This document shows, piece after piece, positions 1 through 12,669 of a stretch of 64,000 nt of DNA; the first letter of the stretch is position 1; each line of letters begins with the position of its first letter. This DNA is from Chrysemys picta bellii. Its lineage: Eukaryota; Chordata; Testudines; Emydidae. A program made the position numbers and the translations under genes. The notes beneath the pieces were generated by a model that saw only the letters and a program-made list of their open reading frames with translations, was not told the DNA's origin and searched no databases. Location: positions 95,738,264-95,802,263 of the forward strand of contig NC_088797.1 in NCBI RefSeq assembly GCF_011386835.1. Reading direction: 5' to 3'.

Positions 1-664
1 TAAAACTGTACAACCAAAATAATGTGTCCAAAGCAAATATGCCAATGTTATTGATATATAGTAAATTTTCTTTATTTATTCAATAATCATGGAATAATGT
101 TAGTTCATCCAGTCTGAGACATCCTCCCACAAAAAATTCATAAAATATAATTCCAATTATTTGAAATTCAAAATAATGATATTCAAAAGTATACCCCCAA
201 ATTAGAATTCCTCTTTTAAAATTCTTTTTTTTCCTCTGAATTTCAGAAATATCTCCATCCCCATTCTCATTTAGATAATGAAGGTTTACCTGTATTTCAT
301 TTGACAAAACTGGTCTGATAGGACCTCATCTGTATTGGGAACTGTAGTATTATGAAAATTACTTTTGCAATGTGGTCTATAAGCTAAAACCAATCAGGAT
401 GAGGACCTCTTGTTTATCAGTTTTAATTAAGACCTTTCCTAAAATTGATTCCATAAAAAGGGGAACTACATTATGGCTTCATGTTCTCCAAGAACGAATC
501 CACCTGGCTATTGGAGAATAACAATGCAAATCACAAGGAGTGAGGAGTTAGGACAGGGTCAAACAAAGAACTTTTTTTTTACACTGACATTTCAGCAGAT
601 GACCCTCTTCTCCTTGCTTACGCTTGCTCTCCCAAACGCTAGAAAAGGGGTATATAACTGTAAC
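1..664. other. No feature recognised
   Basis: AT-rich single-copy-looking sequence. The short open frames here (up to 80 codons) have no recognisable motif. I see no repeat termini before the MITE that follows. Confidence 0.5.
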
Positions 665-667
665 TAA

Positions 668-962
668 GGGCTGGTCCACACTAAGCCCCCAGTTCGAACT
701 AAGATACGCAACTTCAGCTACGTGAATAACATAGCTGAAGTCGAAGTATCTTAGTTCGAACTTAAAGGTACTTACCGCGTGTCCACACATGGCAGGCAGG
801 CTCCCCCATCGACTCCACCTACTCCTCTCGCGGAGCAGGATTACCGGTGTCGACGGCGAGCACTTCCGGGATCAATTTATCACGTCTAGACAAGACGTGA
901 TAAATCGATCCCAGAAGATCGATTGCTTGCCCCCGAACCAGCGTGTAAGTATAGACATACCC
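668..962. mobile_element. Harbinger-like MITE, copy 1 (TAA target duplication)
   Basis: The termini are imperfect inverted repeats: GGGCTGGTCCACACT on the left and GGGTATGTCTATACTTAC on the reverse of the right. Both are flanked by TAA (665-667 and 963-965), the 3-bp duplication typical of PIF/Harbinger elements. The interior is a string of hairpins: one around 690-765 built on acttcagctacgt and its complement, and one around 868-917 built on atcacgtct/agacgtgat. A second, better preserved copy of the same family lies at 42949-43244. It has no coding capacity. Confidence 0.8.
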
Positions 963-965
963 TAA

Positions 966-1274
966 GTAATTACTGTGGTTTTCTTCTTGTCTCCTTTGAC
1001 CACTAGTCCACTTGCTGTGGGAGGATACACTAAATTGGCCTCTTAAATTCAGTGACTTCCATTGGTCACTGAAGATATGCCGGGCGGGGACTGCTGACTG
1101 AGTGCAGCAGAGAATGCATCCACCAGATAGAAAGGGAGAAAAAAGAAAATTGCAGCAATTACATCACCAAAGACCCCGGAGTGCCTTTTAGCATGACTAA
1201 TGGATTTCATTCACAGGATCTTCCAGACAACAAACTGGAACAGTAGCATTGATTTTTTTTTTTCTTGACTGTCT
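966..1274. other. No feature recognised
   Basis: Unique-looking sequence between two transposons. A poly-T run lies at 1253-1263. No gene or repeat is recognised. Confidence 0.5.
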
Positions 1275-1282
1275 CCTACAGA

Positions 1283-2438
1283 TAGGGTGACCAGATCACC
1301 CAAGTCAAATATCGGGACATGGGGGGGGGGGGGGGGAGAGGAGGCCTGGCGAGGGGGCGGGAAAAAAAAAACCACACCCTTCCTCCACAAGTGCTGGAGG
1401 GAGGCCCCGGAGATGCAGGGGAAGCACGGGGCCAGGGTGAGTGAGAGTCCGGCCTGGCCCCGAGCAGGCAGGACTCAGTCGGGCGGTAGGGAGAGGAGGG
1501 GGGGCAGCCCGCGGGGCCAGGCGGCAGCTGTTCTCCCCCCCTGGGTAGCGGGACTCGGGAGCAGCCGCTGCTGCAGCTCCCACTGCCGCGGGGGGAGGAA
1601 GCGGCCGATGGCCAAGCTTGGCAGCTGCGGCTCGGACGCCCAGGCCCGAACTCCCCGAGCCCGGGTCTGCTGCAGGGACCTAGCAGCGCGCTCACTACGC
1701 CCAGCCCCTGGCCAGTCGCGTCTGGGCTGCTGCCCAGCTGGTGCTATCCCGCGGCGGCCCCGGAGTGGGGGCAGCAGGCCCCAGCCCCCCCGTCCTGCTC
1801 GAGTCCCGCAGAGGAATGAACGGGCTGGGCTTCCGATGCCTCCGCCCGCGGGATTGCACCAGCTGGGCAGCAGCCCAGACGCGACTGGCCAGGGGCTGGG
1901 CGCAGCGTGCACGCTGCTAGGTCCCCGCAGCAGGCCCAGGCTCGGGGGGTTCCGGCCCAGGCGCCAGAGCCGCAGCTGCAGCCACCGAGCTTGGCTATCG
2001 GCTGCTTCCTCCCCCCACGGCAGTGGGAGCTGCAGCAGCGGCTGCTCCAGAGTCCCGCTGCCCGGGGGGGAGAACGGCCGTCGCCTGGCCCTGCGGGCCG
2101 CCCCCCCTCCTCTCCCTACCGCCCGACTGAGTCCTGCCTGCTCAGGGCCAGGCCAGACTCTCACTCACCCCGGCCCCGCGCTTCCCCTGTGTCTCCCGGG
2201 CCTCCCTCCAGCGCTTGTGGAGGGAGGAGGAATGGTGAGCCTGGGGAAGAGGCGGGGATTCGGGGAGGGAGCCGATGGGGGGAGGAGGGGGCGGAGTCGG
2301 GGCTGGGGCGCGAGCACTTCTGGGCTCCGGAGCATTTCCTTGTTTGTCCAGTGTCCCGACCGCACATCGGTCGGGACGCGGGACAAACAAGGAAATATCG
2401 GGACAGTCCCGATAAAATCGGGACGTCTGGTCACCCTA
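1283..2438. mobile_element. GC-rich hAT foldback element with very long inverted arms
   Basis: The element starts TAGGGTGACCAGA and ends TCTGGTCACCCTA, and is flanked by a perfect 8-bp duplication cctacaga (1275-1282 and 2439-2446), which marks a hAT insertion. The interior is strongly GC-rich and folds back on itself: about 1380-1750 is the diverged reverse complement of about 1848-2230, around a loop near 1755-1848. A further hairpin lies at 2338-2392 (cttgtttgtcc/ggacaaacaag). Long open frames on both strands (up to 393 codons) are composition artefacts: rich in Ala, Pro, Gly, Arg and Ser, without domain motifs, and mirrored on the two strands. It is non-autonomous. The G-run at 1320-1336 may be length-variable. 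Confidence 0.9.
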
Positions 2439-2446
2439 CCTACAGA

Positions 2447-3553
2447 GTTTGTGAAGGAAGTCTACTAACAGCATCAATAAACCTTCCAGTATCACTGCTC
2501 CTGCAATTAGCAACTAAGCTTGTAGTGCAGTAGTGGGTGTAGCTAAGAATTTGTTCTGTACAGACACTGGACTCGCTTCATTTTCCCATCCCTTTCATCT
2601 CTGCTAGTCCATTCTCACTCATTTATACTCTGCTATTCTTTGTTCTCCGTCCTGCTTATTTCAAAATCAAAATTTTGATTGTAGTCATTTTTTTGTCAAG
2701 CTCAACAAAAAAGCAAAAGAGAGATTTTTTTTTTTTTTTAAAGAAAACTTTCATGAACATGTAGTTATGTTGTTGGACTAGCTCTATTTCTCACCCGAAG
2801 CCCCAGTTCTATGTTTGTGATATCACAATTAGTTTGCTGTGGATGTAATTATACCTGTGGGTGAGGAAAAAGCACCTCAGGAGAAGCAAAATTCCTAAGC
2901 AATGAAGACACTATTTTCATGCAAGAGTCCCAGAGGTTAAAAAAGGAGGGAGAAAGTACAAAGAAATTATTACATAAAAGCTGAAGTGTTTCTAAAGAAA
3001 ATGTTTTTCAGTTTTCTGTTGGCCACAGTTACTAAAACGTTTCCACTTACGCTGACAACTTTTATAATAATCTCATGTTGGCAAATAACATGCAGGACCA
3101 TTGACACCTCCTGCTGAATACAATCTTGGCAGAGCCTGGGGTAGTGTTAAGAAAAATGTTGAATGCTATGCCCTAGTTTCAATTTAACTAACGGGAGGGT
3201 TTTTTTAACCAACCCGTAACAGGAGGCTCTTTAAGTGTCTTTAATTAAAATAAGAGCCAGCTTGGTTCCATAATTCTGCTGTCTGTATCCGGCATAGATG
3301 ACAAGCTATGTATGTGTTCGGCTTATCAGGAAAGATCAAGCCGTCACCAAACCCTCCCAGTGGCCATGTTTATAACACATGAAAAAGTAGGAAGTTAGGG
3401 AGGTGAGCTGAGAACTTGAAAACTCATTGAAGGGGCAAGGTGGATATTAGGTGTTTGCTGTAAAATCCTCAAAATATACATCTAAGGTGTAGGGGAACAT
3501 ACTGATGTGCCTCTCCTGAATAAATACAGAATGCCTGTGATTTCTCTTCTCTC
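2447..3553. other. No feature recognised
   Basis: AT-rich DNA with homopolymer runs (T run at 2727-2739). No coding frame or repeat termini are recognised. Confidence 0.45.
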
Positions 3554-3561
3554 GTTATATG

Positions 3562-3792
3562 CAGGGCCGGCTCCAGGCACCAGCTTGACAAGCAGGTGCT
3601 TGGGGTGGCCACTCCAGAGAGGGGTGGCAGGTCCAGCTATTCGGCGGCAATTCGGCGGACGGTCCCTCACTCCCGCTCGGAGCGAAGGACCTTCCGCCGA
3701 ATTGCCGCCATAGATCGCGATCGCAGCGGTTTTTTTTTGTTTATTTGTTTTTTTGGCTGCTTTGGGCGGCCAAAATCCTGGAGCCGGCCCTG
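3562..3792. mobile_element. hAT MITE, CAGGGCCGG family
   Basis: Perfect terminal inverted repeats CAGGGCCGGCTCCAGG and its complement. The flanks gttatatg (3554-3561) and attatatg (3793-3800) are a 7/8 match to an 8-bp duplication. An internal hairpin spans about 3641-3712, made of gcggcaattcggcgg and its complement, followed by a tcgcgatcgc palindrome and a T-rich block. It is non-coding; the overlapping short frames are spurious. It shares CAGGGCC-type ends with the elements at 5887, 27525 and 55205. Confidence 0.9.
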
Positions 3793-3800
3793 ATTATATG

Positions 3801-5878
3801 CCACAAAGTTACAATCTAACTGCAAAGACACAAACCCTGAGCAACCCAGAGTTGGGGGGAAATGGCATTCAGATATGTGTGACTGATGAATTTTCATTGT
3901 TTGCTAGGAACCCATTATTAAGTGACAGACTCTTCTGTTAAATAAACCAAACATCTGAAAAAAACGAACTACACTGAACATATTGGTGGAGGATACCATA
4001 GTCCCTGATTTTGAATATGTGACAAATTAAATTCTGAAAATGTCATGTTTTAGCTGAATTGATTAGCAGTTACTGAGTCTTTTATTTTAGTGAGTGAGAA
4101 TTTACAGAAGGTGGGGGAATTCTTATGCATTTCATAAACCAAAATATTCTGTTACTCATTTTGATCTAGAAACAAAGAATAGTCTGTCAAATTCCACTTT
4201 CTTACCCCTCAGACTTTCTCAGCCAAGAAAGTATACTAGTGTACTACCCCCAGTAAACAAACCTTTTACTGATATTCACGTTTTAAAATATATTTTTGGT
4301 AATTGTTACAACTCTTAATAAAAAATGTTTTGGCTGCTCGGATAAGTTTGTTACAGTTTAAAAAATAAAGATGCAGCATAAAAACTCCTGGATACCTGCT
4401 TTCTAGGATCATGTTTATATGGATTCTTCACTCCAAATGATAGTGTCACTGGGCACTTCTACAGAAGGGACACATGAGGCAAAAATACATTCACGCTACT
4501 TATGTGGTGCCCCAGTACAGCAAAAATACCCTCTTGTACACTGCCATTTAGATTATGTTTTGTGAAGTTACAGCCATCTTAAGTGCCGTGGGCCGTGTCT
4601 TCCTGAATGTATGCTGTGGAAGGCATTGAACCTTAGCGATAAAACAAGTCTCCTTTCTTCAAAAATCTCTGGGCCAACCTGTTGCCCCTGCCATGTAAAA
4701 AGCCAGGAGAGATAATTTCTGCTGAGAGAGCCTCCATCAGGAGTCTCTTGTGCCTCTCAGCCTAACTTTCCATTGGTTGGTGGGGTTTGCCTCCTGCACC
4801 TTTCCCCCCGGCATCCCATTGGAAAGGGCATGGGAGGTCTGCCTTCAAATTTGGTGGATCCCTGGAAATCCACAGCACAGACAGCCATGGACATCTGCAC
4901 AGAGGCCTTGTGACCCCCCACAATTGCTCCATCCCCATGCACACAAAATCCTAGCAACATGGCTGCATTGGACTGGGCATGGTGTCCAGGCTACCCAGAA
5001 AAAGTAACATGGCTTGAGCTTGGGGGCTACTACCTTTCTGGACAAGTTCTGCAGGGCTAGAGGGGAGTTGGTATGTAAACACTACCTCTCAGCCCTGCCC
5101 TGCCCAGTCCATGCTCCTCCCCATCGTGGACTTGAGATGCTACAGAAAGGACTCTGTGAGATCTGAAAAGGGGGACAATGTTGTGGGGATGGCTGAGCCC
5201 CCATGTTGTGTGGGAAAGGGGGTGAACTGCACATGAAAGATTCATCTGACACACCTCAAGAAGGCACAAACTGGCCCTTCATCCCAGCAAGCAATCATAT
5301 GGGTTGCAGACTCAAGCTTTTATGATTGCTAAAAGGTGTGGCATTCACAGTGTTGCTTGTTCTGTATCCTCAGTTGAGGTAGACTTCAGATTTAAACAAA
5401 GCAGAGTAACTGGCACAGAGAATTCACTTTTTGCTGTCAAAAAAAATATTTACATCTGACTATCCAGCTTTCTCCTGGGTGGCCAGTTAGCATTCACACA
5501 TTGATTAGTATGCTTGGTTTGATCATGTAACCCCATTAAGCTTCAAATGGTACCTGATTATGTGAGCTACTGAGCTCTTCTGCTTCCACTGATTTCAGCA
5601 GGAGTCGATGGCTCTCAGCATCTTGCAGTATTGGGCCCTTGTTCAGATAGGATGGGAGCATAGACAAGAAATCCAAAATACATATTTCTGTTAGGATTAC
5701 ATCTCTATCCCTAGAAACAACACTAGTTTGGGTTTGCATAGAGAAGGGCTAAACTGCAGCTTAAGGGTTCCTCACCCCCTTAGGTTAAGCAGATTAAAGT
5801 CATTTGCATGAACTTTGAGAGAACTGTGGGATGTGACATCTGCACATGAACAGGATGTACAGAGGGCAAAATCCTGCT
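3801..5878. other. No gene recognised
   Basis: Mixed-composition DNA without recognisable repeat ends. Open frames around 4757-5045 overlap one another in several frames and on both strands, and none carries a motif. I treat the stretch as intergenic or intronic. Confidence 0.45.
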
Positions 5879-5886
5879 TGCCTTAC

Positions 5887-6031
5887 TAGTGCCAGTGCTA
5901 GCCCATTGGGGGCCCTAAGCAGGAATATTTTGCCCCCCCCCAGCATATACTAATAATTAACAGGGGGCCCCCTTGAGCTGCTTAGGGCACTAAACAATTG
6001 CTTGGTCTGCTTATGCCTAGCACCTGCTCTA
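5887..6031. mobile_element. Short hAT MITE, CAGGGCCGGTGCTAG-type ends
   Basis: The left end tAGTGCCAGTGCTAG and the complement of the right end (tAGAGCAGGTGCTAG) are diverged copies of the CAGGGCCGG family end. The flanks are a perfect 8-bp duplication tgccttac (5879-5886 and 6032-6039). The interior has a ggggggccc-rich inverted segment around a short AT loop. Only 145 bp, non-coding. Confidence 0.85.
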
Positions 6032-6039
6032 TGCCTTAC

Positions 6040-6327
6040 TCCGGCTGAAAGCATGGGGTTTTTGGAGGACAAAACAGAAGGACAACCCATAAAGCTGTAA
6101 AATTTACAAGAACTGTTGCAACAGTTTTGTGATTCGCTTTCAGATTATGTCTAACTATATCATACGTGGGTTGGAGGGGAATGTCCCATTGCTGTAAAAT
6201 CCCTAACCATTTGTTTTTCTCCTAATAATACTTCCTCTTCTCAACTTCCCTTCGCCTGCACCACACCTGGCTAAAGGCATCTGTTGTTCATATAAGAATA
6301 ATTTGTTTTATTTTATTTTATACTTAG
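6040..6327. other. No feature recognised
   Basis: No gene or repeat is recognised between the hAT MITE and the SINE fragment. Confidence 0.4.
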
Positions 6328-6440
6328 TATGGTAATACCCAGAGGCCTCAGTGCGGACGATGGTCCTATTATGTTAGATGCTTGACAAACCTAAAGGAAG
6401 ACATAGTCACTGCCCTGTGGGGAAACGTAAGTAAAAGTGT
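6328..6440 (-). mobile_element. MIR/CORE-type SINE tail fragment
   Basis: Read in reverse, this resembles the tail of the amniote tRNA-SINE seen in fuller form at 47490-47810 (block with tgccctgtggggaaac, then ttgacaaac, tgttagatgc and the terminal gaggcctc). It is diverged and fragmentary. Confidence 0.55.
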
Positions 6441-8590
6441 CACTTTAAAGTTTTTCTTTAAATGTAACAAAGATATCAATAAAAGAATAGTATTAATAGT
6501 CTAATAATAGAATACTACAATGAATATTCCAAATTAAATGTCTCCTTATGCTTAAAAGGCCTGCCCCTGAACAGTGTGGACAAGGAATTACATATACAAC
6601 TTGACTGATCAAATGGCTGCAACATCCAGTGCAGTGTTCTAGCATAATTTCTAGACATTAGTTTCTTTTTTCACAAATCTGGCTGGAGACCAACAGCATC
6701 AAAAGACAGGAAAACCCCAGACATGCCCAGACACTCATCTGTGTGAAGTTTGTTCTTTATCATAAACAAAACCAAGGCTCTAAATGTCGTGTGTACGTTG
6801 TTTTGCATGTGTTTTGGATAGATAGTATTTGGACAAGTTAGCATTTTATGCACTAAGATCCTGAACCCTTGTGCACTTTGAATAGAACCTTTTCTGTGAT
6901 TCTGATACTACTGCTTGTAAGAAAGTGCACCTTACTATGGGCCACCCACATTGTTGCCTGTGCATTATTGGTAGTAGCATGGATAGGTGAAGAGTGCGAG
7001 GAGACTGTGCTGCTATCCCCAATACACTCAGACTTGTAGCAGTGCCTGTGTGTCATACAGTATTGCTGCACCCAGTATAAACCCCATGCAGTTCACTCTC
7101 TCCCTGGAGCAGCAGGAAAAATGGGAAAGTGACTGGGCTCAGAGAGGACTGTTCCAGGGGCAGTACAACAACACAACACCCTCTGCTTACTACAGATCAC
7201 AATCATGCTATAACCCTCTGTGAGTGGCACCGCTCACTTCAGTGAGACTTACCTGTACTCATATTGAGTACATCACCCGATTCCCTGTCTGTCAGAATTT
7301 CAGCCTGTGTTTTGTGACAGTCCTGCCACTCGATACATTTAAATTGTTTAATATATTAAATCCATTCCAGAAGCAATCTGTTTATTCTCTGTTCCATTTT
7401 GGGAGGTCGTTGCAGACAACCATCCTTCGATTGGTCATCTGTTCTCTATCCCCCTTATAAAGTGCACTGATATAATACAGGCTCTTGTATACCTTAGTTC
7501 ATAATCCACAAAGCTGTGTAATGCATAGCTCTTTGTGACACTTTAATTAGAACGTTGAGGTAGAATGCCATGCTATCAAGGTTGGTGCTGTAAAAAAGGT
7601 GTGAGAACGAGTACTTAGGGCTGTGCTTTGTATTTGAGTCCAACTGTGAATACTCCCAAATGTAGGAGTAGGTAAATGGCACCAATACAAATCCCTCTTT
7701 ACACAAGACAGCATGTTTAATCCAACGGTTTGCATCAGTGTCACTGCACTTTTGCAAAATCCCTAACAGAGAAGCACCAACATGAGGAATGTTCATATAT
7801 AGATCCACACTGCGGCTATGCATCAGAAATGTGCATCTTTCATTCATGTATTTATTAAGTATATAAACATTAAAAGGTGCTTATTCAAAGCTCGAAACAC
7901 CTTTACCATATCTCAAATATACAAAACATATATGCATCACCCCCCAAAATGAAAGAAAATAAAATACCCTGTGATCCTCCAGCTGCAGAACCGCATGCTC
8001 ACTGCACACAGCCTGGACTTCAGCCCATGCCCACCCCCTCTCTAAAAGCCTGAGAGAAGAGCCTTGGTAGTCTGAAGTTGCCTTTTAAACTCTCATGAGT
8101 CTGGACTGTTCAAAGTGCCCTGAGTACTGGCTAGTGCACAGCTGCGCTCTGCAGAGCAGAGAATGAATTGTAACTCAGTCACAAATCCTTCCTTCTTGCT
8201 GCTCCCCTCTTGTTTGGGGAGGGAGTAAATTACTTCTGCTCTTTTGTGGATAAGCTCAACTGCCCTCTGAAAAGCTACTCCAGTTGGTAAGTAGGGGGTG
8301 ATTGAGCCAGGGCTCCCCCAGTTTACTCCTGGAGGAGAGTATCTGGCAACTAGATCTTATTCTCCACCCTCCTCAGAGGAGTAACAATTTGTGCAGCGCT
8401 GAGCAGTGGAATTGGGTTCCACTCTCAGTTACTCTCCTATGCAGCTGAGTGAAGGCTCTGTCAGTCTAGGCCATAAGTAAGAGAGGGTTAGGTTCTTTTA
8501 GTTGTGAATCATACAAGACCAAATAGTATAGTTCACATCTAACCATCTCTCAGCACTTCAAATAAAATAAAACAATCAAACTAAAAACAT
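6441..8590. other. No gene recognised
   Basis: AT-rich to average DNA. A 117-codon frame at 7494-7847 (minus) and several 60-80 codon frames have no recognisable domain or repeat similarity. Confidence 0.45.
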
Positions 8591-8599
8591 CCACCCAAT

Positions 8600-9760
8600 G
8601 CCAGGCTAAAACCAGAGGTCTTCAGTTTAGTCTTAAAATTGATTTCAGATCTCCTAAATGTGATGGACTACAACTCTGAGTCCACAGGACAGAAACACTG
8701 AAAGAAAAGGTGCTGCCTTTACAGGCTTGCAGCTGATCAACAAGACAGATGAGAACTCCTGCCTGAAGGATCATGGAGGGAATAAGGGAGGTTATTAAAT
8801 CTGAGGTAGATGAGGAAAATAGCCCCAAAAAGCCTGAAAAGTCAAAAGCAAAATTTTGAAGTACAAATGTTTTAAACCACTGCAAAGGCTCTAAATCAGG
8901 AGTTCGATGCTGGGCTAGCCCTAGTCCAAGGTTAGGTAGTTGAATAGTTTGGTAGCCAAATTCTGGACAAGATGGAGATTGTCATTCATTCTAGTCAGAA
9001 GTCTAGCCAACAGGAAAGTAGAGAGAGTAATTTTAGAGGTTTTAAAGCCATAAATTACAGTTGCCAGGTTAGCTATGGAAAGACAAAGACGTATCCTGGC
9101 AATATTCCTGAGAGGGCAGGGAGGGCATTTGGTGACTTTTTGATTTGAGCCTAAAGTGACATCCAATGATCATTGATCCAATGATCCTAAATATGACTGT
9201 ACCCTGATGGGCTATATTTTGCCCTTCAGTGGGTGTATCTGAAAGGCAGAAGTGGACACCAAGTGGCAAAGTAACCAAAGACAACAGAACCTGGCAATTG
9301 CATAGCATCAAACCTGAGCACTTTAATTTTGTTGCTCTTTAGTTTTAAAAAATTCCTTGCCAGCCACAAATTTTACAGCTGAAAACCACATTCATGTTCT
9401 TGAGTCACCAAAGATACATTATCAGAGGAGCTGTAGATGGGAGTGTTGCCAGTTAAATGTAATTAGACAATCCATAAAATTAAAGCTATCATCCAGAGGA
9501 TGCATGAAAATGTTAAAAACATGGGATCAAGAACAGAACCCTCGGGAGTAACCCAACGGCTTACCACACTATCAGAAATAGAATCAGAGGAAGTGAAAGA
9601 AGTATAATTAGAAAAATGAGTCTTCAGCCAAATGATCCTCTCTATGACATATGCAAACTTTACTGGGAAACTGTAAAGCAGATTAGACCCATAATGTAGA
9701 CTTAATTTAACATAATAATAATTAATAATGGAATTTAAGATTGAGATTTTCAAAGATATA
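8600..9760 (-). pseudogene. Diverged L2-type LINE reverse transcriptase relic
   Basis: Fragments of an L2-like RT can be read on the minus strand in element order. Near 9530-9580 a TPEGSVLDP segment matches the VPQGSVLGP motif of LINE reverse transcriptases. Near 9130-9270 are LPLGVHF and HFRLKSKSHQ. Near 8930-9100 are IANLATVIYGF and LHLVQNLATKLF, matching the family's usual L.LVQNAAARLL block. Near 8620-8650 the reverse reads like the Phe-Lys-Thr-Lys-Leu-Lys end of the protein. Pieces lie in different frames with stops between them, so it is an old dead copy. The catalytic YADD block was not located. Clade (L2 rather than CR1) is my judgement from the block order. Confidence 0.7.
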
Positions 9761-9796
9761 GAGATTTAGACATCTTGCATTACAATTAATGGAACA

Positions 9797-10073
9797 CAGT
9801 GTTGCCAACTCTTGCAATTTTATTGTGAGTCTCACAATATTTGGTATTTTTTCTTAAAACCTCAGCAGCTGGAGTCAAGTGAAATATATAAGAATCTCAG
9901 CTTCAATTTTTTAAGACATAACTTTCTAGCCCTTGAAAACACAAACTCTACAGGCTCAAAAACCAAGGGGAAATAAAAACAACCCAACATTTATTATTTT
10001 AATTTTTTTATGGCTGTCAAGCCCATTTCATGATGGGGGGGAGGCATATATGATTTTTGGGATGGCAATACTG
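9797..10073. mobile_element. hAT-like MITE, CAGTGTTGCCAAC family
   Basis: The left end CAGTGTTGCCAACTC and the complement of the right end (CAGTATTGCCATC) form terminal repeats. Internal text (tctcacaatatttgg, atggctgtcaagcc) fits a dispersed turtle family I recognise from memory. No 8-bp duplication is evident in the flanks, so boundaries are less certain. The element at 36440-36798 has related ends. Confidence 0.65.
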
Positions 10074-10189
10074 TGTCTACGTTCTCTCTGAAAATCTCAA
10101 GCTAATAATAACTTGTCATTATGTTTTCAAATAGCAATGAAAACAGGTTTGGCCTCTTTTCCCTGGATTTAACTATTCCCTTACAATAT

Positions 10190-10275
10190 AAGGGACTGGT
10201 TAGGGCACTAGCCTGGTACTCAGGAGAACCAGATTCAGTTCACTGCTCTGGTGCAGGCTTCCTGTTTGGGATTGA
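10190..10275 (+). mobile_element. tRNA-derived SINE head fragment
   Basis: Starts ggttagggcactagcctgg and continues to a degraded B-box-like agattcagttc, as in the 5' part of amniote tRNA SINEs. The rest of the SINE is not recognisable downstream. The overlapping 130-codon frame is not considered a gene. Confidence 0.6.
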
Positions 10276-12660
10276 ACAAGTTTCCCCTCTCCGTGCACCC
10301 ATTCCAGGAGAGAAGTTTGGAATTAGCCATTGGAGTCTGTCCGCAAGATCACACATCAATCAAGCTGGACTCACTCACTCCAGCACCATGTGTCCGATGG
10401 GTCAGGATTGGCGGCACTGCAATGGAGACTGCTCAGATACATTAATGTATGCCTTGTGCACACTATCTCTGCAAGTGGAGCCAACCCTCCTCCCCCCATG
10501 CTCTCCATTCTAATGAGCTAGAGATCTCAGGTTCAACCTACCACCCTAAGGAGGAGCCGTCAGATGGGGAGACGTCAATGCATTTGGCAATCCCCTCTGA
10601 GGGTAGCAATTCAGACATGCCACCTGTATGGACAGTAAACAAGAAACTCTGCTTTTAACACAGTCTTGGAGGTGCCCCACTGGAATTGGACCACTAGCAG
10701 CACATGGCTACAACCTGGCTGGGCCTGTACAAGCACAAGCTCGTCTGCTCCTGGCACCAGCACCAGGGGACTGGGACCAGCATCTCTTCACTGGGCATCA
10801 GCATCACCAGCTGCACTGCTGGGGTGCACTTCTTAGAGCAGCTGCCATGGTCTTCCAGCTCCTGTGGCCACAGATGGGGACCAGATATAATATTTGGATC
10901 ATGGCATATCCCTAAATGACCCTCAAACAAACTCGATAATTCTCTCTAGAGCGAGAGAGACCCATAGAGACATCAGTTCCTACAGCAGTGTGCTCATGAA
11001 GTTTTTCCCACTCCACCCCCATTACAACTGAGAATTTTGGAGAGGTCATAGCAAACCAGAATGACACATTGGTGTGGGAAGTTTTATGGATAAGGTGGAG
11101 CAAGCTGGATGGCTCAAGGGTGTGTTGGAGTATTAGAATAAAACCAATAATGTGAGCTGCATGAGCTGTGTCAGGCTGTGTGGCGTTAAAGAGGCCATTT
11201 TTGCATTGCATGGTTGCCAGGATAGCCAGACTGCAGAAGAAGATGGCAGAGCAATCATGCTAATGGCCACCCAGTATCAGGCATCTGGCGTTCTTCCCAA
11301 CTCATCAGTGTATGGACTCAGACCCAAGCGCATGGAAGTGCTTTGCCCATCCTCTCCCCCTGCAGAATCAATTCAAACAATCCTAGCCAAAATGTTGCTT
11401 ACTCCCCAACCACTACCACCTACCATACCAGCACCCACCTGCTTCACCTCTCATGACCTTCCTACTCTTACTTGTATCAATGTTTGTCAGTCCCTTCCTC
11501 CCCAACCACCCCCCTCTGTCCTTCCACCTCCTCCTGTTCCCATATGTACTCCTATTTGCCCCAGACCTCCCTGCCTGTCTGCCTCTCATCTGTGTCCCAT
11601 CCCCCACCACATACAGGCTCTGTGCTCCAGTCCCCCACCCCAGCCCCCAATCTGTCTGCCACAGCCAACAACAACTGGACTGTCTACCTCTGCTGAAACT
11701 GATATTGACACCTAGATAACTTCTCAGATACCCACTACTTCTGAGGATGCAACTGCTGATCCACATTCAAACAATGACAATAATGGTCATCTGTGCCCTC
11801 TGTTTTGGTTTCCCCTCCACCACAACCTTCACATTAAAGAAAGGGCAAAGCAGTGATGTGTGACCCCAGTCCCAGCACGTCTCCACCAGTAAGCCCCACA
11901 ATACAGCAGAGAACCGGAATGTACAGGGACAGCCACTGGGTGCCAAAGCGGGGGGGGGGGAGGGGGGAGGGGAGGTAAAAAATGAGCAGCCATGTGCACT
12001 TAACACCTGTTCCTTCCCCCACTCCCATGTACTTGACCACCACTTCCCCCAAATCTTTGTTATGAAGACACTTTTTTATTTCCATAACTACCCAAACTGT
12101 CCCAACACATATCTCTTGTTCCCTGTAGGTGCCCCATTAACCCCCTGACCGACTAACTTACAATCTGTCCCTAGCTAACTAAACTTTTTCTCACAGCATA
12201 CATCTCTGGTTCACCCTACACTTCCATTGCCACCTGCTGCCATTTAAGCACTTTCATTGTTGCCACTCCATCTAACACCTGCAGTCAGTGCCAGATGACA
12301 TGCGTTAAGCTTGACCCAAGCACTCCTACATGACCAGCCACTGGAAATAAGATAGGAGTGCCGCAGCCTAGTATAAATGTAAATTAGACAGCCAGGGAGC
12401 TCCATGTCAGCGGGGGGCTGAGAGGTGGCATATGTAACTGTTCAGATGTACTGCTAGGTGAATCTGTGACTGTCCCTGCATATAAGCTCTGTTTCTCAAA
12501 GATGTGGCTATTGGCTGTGTGGTAGCAGCAGTGCTTAGGCTTTGCTAATGCTCAGGCATTTTGGAGCCAATGAGCAAGAAAGCAGGTATCTACAGGATTA
12601 GGCACCAGCTAATTTGCGGTTTTAAAAATACCAGTGGTGGACTTTGGTGCCTATCTGCCT
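10276..12660. other. No gene supported; pyrimidine-rich stretch
   Basis: Contains a 187-codon plus-strand frame (11152-11715) that is Pro/Ser/Thr-rich because the DNA at 11340-11700 is pyrimidine-rich. It has no recognisable domain, and overlapping frames exist on both strands. A G-run lies at 11951-11968. I cannot assign any gene or repeat. Confidence 0.4.
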
Positions 12661-12669
12661 CATCAGGTG

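Noticed and set aside
1287..2533. Frames of 393, 229 and 208 codons in the GC-rich hAT
   Set aside because: They overlap on both strands, mirror each other because of the foldback, and have low-complexity composition without motifs.
11152..11715. 187-codon Pro-rich open frame
   Set aside because: Composition follows the pyrimidine-rich DNA; overlapping frames on both strands; no recognised domain or start context.
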